Source of the DNA: Aquirhabdus sp.
GTDB taxonomy: Bacteria > Pseudomonadota > Gammaproteobacteria > Pseudomonadales > Moraxellaceae
Assembly (NCBI GenBank): GCA_030151145.1
Contig: JASLEL010000361.1
Span: 1 to 15,579, forward strand
Length of the DNA: 15,579 nt
Direction: 5' to 3'
Shown here: positions 13,873 through 15,579 of the stretch, in pieces
Layout: each line of letters starts with the position of its first letter
Position numbering within the stretch: the first letter of the stretch is position 1
Position numbers and translations under genes: made by a program
Notes under the pieces: generated by a model
What the model saw: the letters and a program-made list of their open reading frames with translations, nothing else
Databases searched by the model: none
Told to the model about the DNA's origin: nothing

Positions 13873-14556
13873 TTACACCACCACAAACGCACCCAGATGC
13901 TCAGCGACGAGCGGAAAGCTCTCAGGCGGCAGCTTCGGCCCCAGCTTGCGCAGCATGCGCTTAAACAGCGTGCGGATCACGCCAATCACGCCGTTCAATG
14001 TCTTATCCACGATAAAACTAAACTTCATCAGATCCTTAGGCAGGATCACGAGTGGAATCATCACTTCATCGATCACCTGAATCAACAGCTCAATCCCTTC
14101 ATGGATGTCCTTTGCCGTGCCATTCTTAAGCGCGGCCAGCACGCGCTCGCTATCTGCCGCCAGCTGTGCCGACAGGCCCAATACCATGTACGGCGTGCCA
14201 TCCGCGCGCGGCGTAGGAGACTGCAAATCGCGGAAATGCCGGATCACCGGCAGCAGTCGGTCATTGGCAATGAACTTGGCAAGCCAGCGCAGATAGTGGC
14301 GGGCATTCCCCTTGATCTCATCCACGATATGCTGGGCTTCGAGCAAATCCGGCGATTGATGATGTTCGTTAATCTTGACCAGCATCTGGCTAAAACAGGC
14401 ATCGACCAAATCACAATACGCCTCCGCCAAGAGATCGACAGCCAGTCGTTTATCACTATCAGACAGATGAAGCTGAGAACGCAGATAGAGTCCTTCCAGC
14501 TCAAACGGAAGTTGCGGCTGCACGGGACTCGCAAGATAAGGGGGAGCGATTTGCAT
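13873..14556 (-). CDS. Hypothetical protein, 227 residues, predicted all-helical
   Basis: Not assigned to a family. The protein begins MQIAPPYLASPVQPQLPFELEGLYLRSQLHL and is mostly helix-forming. An acidic N-terminal half has LAVDLLAEAYCDLVDACFSQMLVKINEHH. The C-terminal half has hydrophobic and basic stretches (IHEGIELLIQVIDEVMIPLVILPKDL; IGVIRTLFKRMLRKLGPKLPP) that could touch a membrane but are not clear transmembrane helices. No signal peptide is seen. The ATG at 14554-14556 has only a weak purine-rich site upstream. A frame of similar length on the other strand (13897-14586) is rejected for its His/Gln/Arg-heavy composition. The gene is separated from the HvfX-like gene by a terminator, so it is not in that transcript. 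Confidence 0.8.
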   Translation of the reverse strand: MQIAPPYLASPVQPQLPFELEGLYLRSQLHLSDSDKRLAVDLLAEAYCDLVDACFSQMLVKINEHHQSPDLLEAQHIVDEIKGNARHYLRWLAKFIANDRLLPVIRHFRDLQSPTPRADGTPYMVLGLSAQLAADSERVLAALKNGTAKDIHEGIELLIQVIDEVMIPLVILPKDLMKFSFIVDKTLNGVIGVIRTLFKRMLRKLGPKLPPESFPLVAEHLGAFVVV

Positions 14557-14599
14557 ATGATTTATCCGTATTTATTGAAGTTTTAACTTTATAGTCGGC

Positions 14600-14641
14600 A
14601 AAAAAATAAAAAGCCGCAGCGTGTTTTAATCCGTTGCGGCT
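14600..14641 (-). terminator. Rho-independent terminator of the HvfX-like gene
   Basis: AGCCGCAGC (14612-14620) pairs with GTTGCGGCT (14633-14641), nine pairs with one G-T and a 12-base loop. On the minus strand the stem runs into TTTTTATTTTTTT. It lies 80 bp after the HvfX-like stop codon. Confidence 0.88.
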
Positions 14642-14720
14642 GACTATGGCATTGGCCGATTGCTCACAATATCACCGTCAAATTGGCGAATCCATGATCA
14701 ATTACGCCGTTGGTGCCATT

Positions 14721-15383
14721 TTATTTTGCGCGATTGAGCAATTTCCCCAACCAATAGTCGGCGCTGACATAGCGTCCACCGCCCATGCGGATCAGCGCCA
14801 CCAGCATCACGAGATAAGTGACGGCAAACTCAACGCCATTATTGATGATCGCAAAACCACCGCTTGAGGTCAGCCAGTCATAGTTGCCGTACTGCTGCAG
14901 GATCTCACGTGCGGCCTGAATCTTGTCGCCCGCCGCCAGCACCCGTGCATTGGCAAATGGAGCGGTCGGGTCGGCAATGGCCTGCCAGCCATTGGGCAGA
15001 TGCACCGCAAAGATCGCGACCAACATGGTGACTATGAGCGGGATGCTGATCCAGCGCGTCAATAAGCCCAATGCGAGTAACGTCGCGCCACCCAGCTCCG
15101 CACTGGTTGCAAGCGAAGCCATCAAGGTGGGAAACGGCAAGCCCAGCCCATCAGCACCAAACCACGCCACGGTATCTGGAAAGGCAGCCAGTTTATTCAT
15201 CCCTGCCGTCCAGAATACTGGCACGAGGTACACCCGCAGCGCCAAGGACGGCAGCCCATCCAGAGGCTGAAGCCAGCCAGCCAGCCGATCCAGCCAGCCT
15301 TGGACATGGCGTACCGGTGAAAATTTGCGCGCCGCCATCATCGTTGCTGCTTCGCTTGTGGCCGTTGTATTTGTCGTTGTCAT
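14721..15383 (-). CDS. DoxX-family membrane protein, HvfX-like (metal-binding RiPP cluster)
   Basis: A 220-residue inner-membrane protein from ATG 15381-15383, chosen because GGAG lies six bases before it; the upstream in-frame stretch has no ribosome site. Four hydrophobic helices are seen at about 43-65 (SLALRVYLVPVFWTAGMNKLA), 80-105 (FPTLMASLATSAELGGATLLAL), 107-128 (WISIPLIVTMLVAIFAVHL) and 185-208 (NNGVEFAVTYLVMLVALI). This is the DoxX layout. The stretches GLGLPFP, the loop with NYDWLTSSGGFAIINNG, and the end GGGRYVSADYWLGKLL resemble HvfX, which accompanies DUF692/MNIO and DUF2063 enzymes that make copper-binding bufferin peptides. DoxX membership is firm; the HvfX assignment is from memory of the family. 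It may serve electron transfer or membrane handling for that pathway. Partner genes are probably beyond the right edge. Confidence 0.85.
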   Translation of the reverse strand: MTTTNTTATSEAATMMAARKFSPVRHVQGWLDRLAGWLQPLDGLPSLALRVYLVPVFWTAGMNKLAAFPDTVAWFGADGLGLPFPTLMASLATSAELGGATLLALGLLTRWISIPLIVTMLVAIFAVHLPNGWQAIADPTAPFANARVLAAGDKIQAAREILQQYGNYDWLTSSGGFAIINNGVEFAVTYLVMLVALIRMGGGRYVSADYWLGKLLNRAK

Positions 15384-15527
15384 GATCTTCTCCAGTCTAA
15401 ATCGGTCTGATAAAGCCGCGCTCATGTACGGCCTGTTACTCGTTAGACTGATGAATCGGCATTTCATTACATAGAAATCGAAAAAAATTTGCAGGATAAA
15501 AAAACTTAGAATTATTTTTGCAAATGA

Positions 15528-15555
15528 TGTAACAAATCTGAAAATGCTTCGTCTA
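15528..15555 (+). promoter_or_regulatory. Candidate ECF-sigma promoter directed out of the right edge
   Basis: TGTAAC (15528-15533) and CGTCTA (15550-15555) are separated by 16 bp, the spacing and AAC/CGTC cores typical of ECF promoters. It points right, away from the HvfX-like gene, to a gene beyond the window. The nearby ECF gene at 12191 is the natural candidate to read it. Confidence 0.5.
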
Positions 15556-15579
15556 TGCTGTGAACGCACGCAAAAAACG

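Noticed and set aside
13897..14586. 229-codon plus-strand frame overlapping the unknown 227-residue gene
   Set aside because: Composition is skewed to His, Gln and Arg with no domain pattern, and it lacks a ribosome site. The minus-strand protein has normal helical composition.
15384..15569. N-terminal extension of the HvfX-like gene
   Set aside because: The extension is AT-rich with no ribosome site and overlaps the candidate divergent ECF promoter region; GGAG near 15383 supports the shorter start.

Overview
The window reads as a chromosomal segment of a gammaproteobacterium of moderate-to-high GC. The PEP carboxylase, TruB and HvfX/DoxX-type proteins and a dispersed intergenic repeat fit Pseudomonadales, perhaps a Moraxellaceae relative; this is inferred from recalled protein resemblance, not a search. 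No tRNA, rRNA, CRISPR, insertion sequence or prophage gene is visible.

Bases 1-2460 hold a truncated LysR-type regulator, an OsmC-family hydroperoxide-detoxification protein and a pirin, with an intergenic repeat and a pirin terminator between the last two. The pirin has a repeat-rich upstream control region. Bases 2471-6086 hold ppc (PEP carboxylase) followed 31 bp later by a secreted DUF2135/YfaP-like protein, a likely two-gene operon. A second, diverged copy of the intergenic repeat follows.

Bases 6358-10958 contain two LysR/dehydrogenase pairs in divergent orientation. LysR (-) faces an atypical SDR (+), and a classical SDR (-) faces another LysR (+). A DUF1330 protein lies between the pairs. 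Both layouts are the usual arrangement of a LysR regulator controlling its divergent neighbour. Next comes truB (-), separated from its common partner rbfA.

The most interesting part is 12040-15579. An ECF sigma factor is followed by a tiny soluble zinc-finger anti-sigma factor and a strong terminator. Between the anti-sigma stop and that terminator lies a stretch with nested perfect complementary segments, a candidate structured RNA. A repeat- and palindrome-rich spacer, a small unknown ORF and an unknown 227-aa protein follow. Last is a four-helix DoxX-family protein that looks like HvfX, the membrane partner of metal-binding RiPP (bufferin/oxazolin) clusters. Just upstream of it, facing out of the right edge, is TGTAAC-N16-CGTCTA, a good match to an ECF-type promoter. 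The simplest reading is that the window ends at the start of an ECF-controlled copper/metal-stress RiPP operon, with its sigma and anti-sigma genes about 3 kb away.
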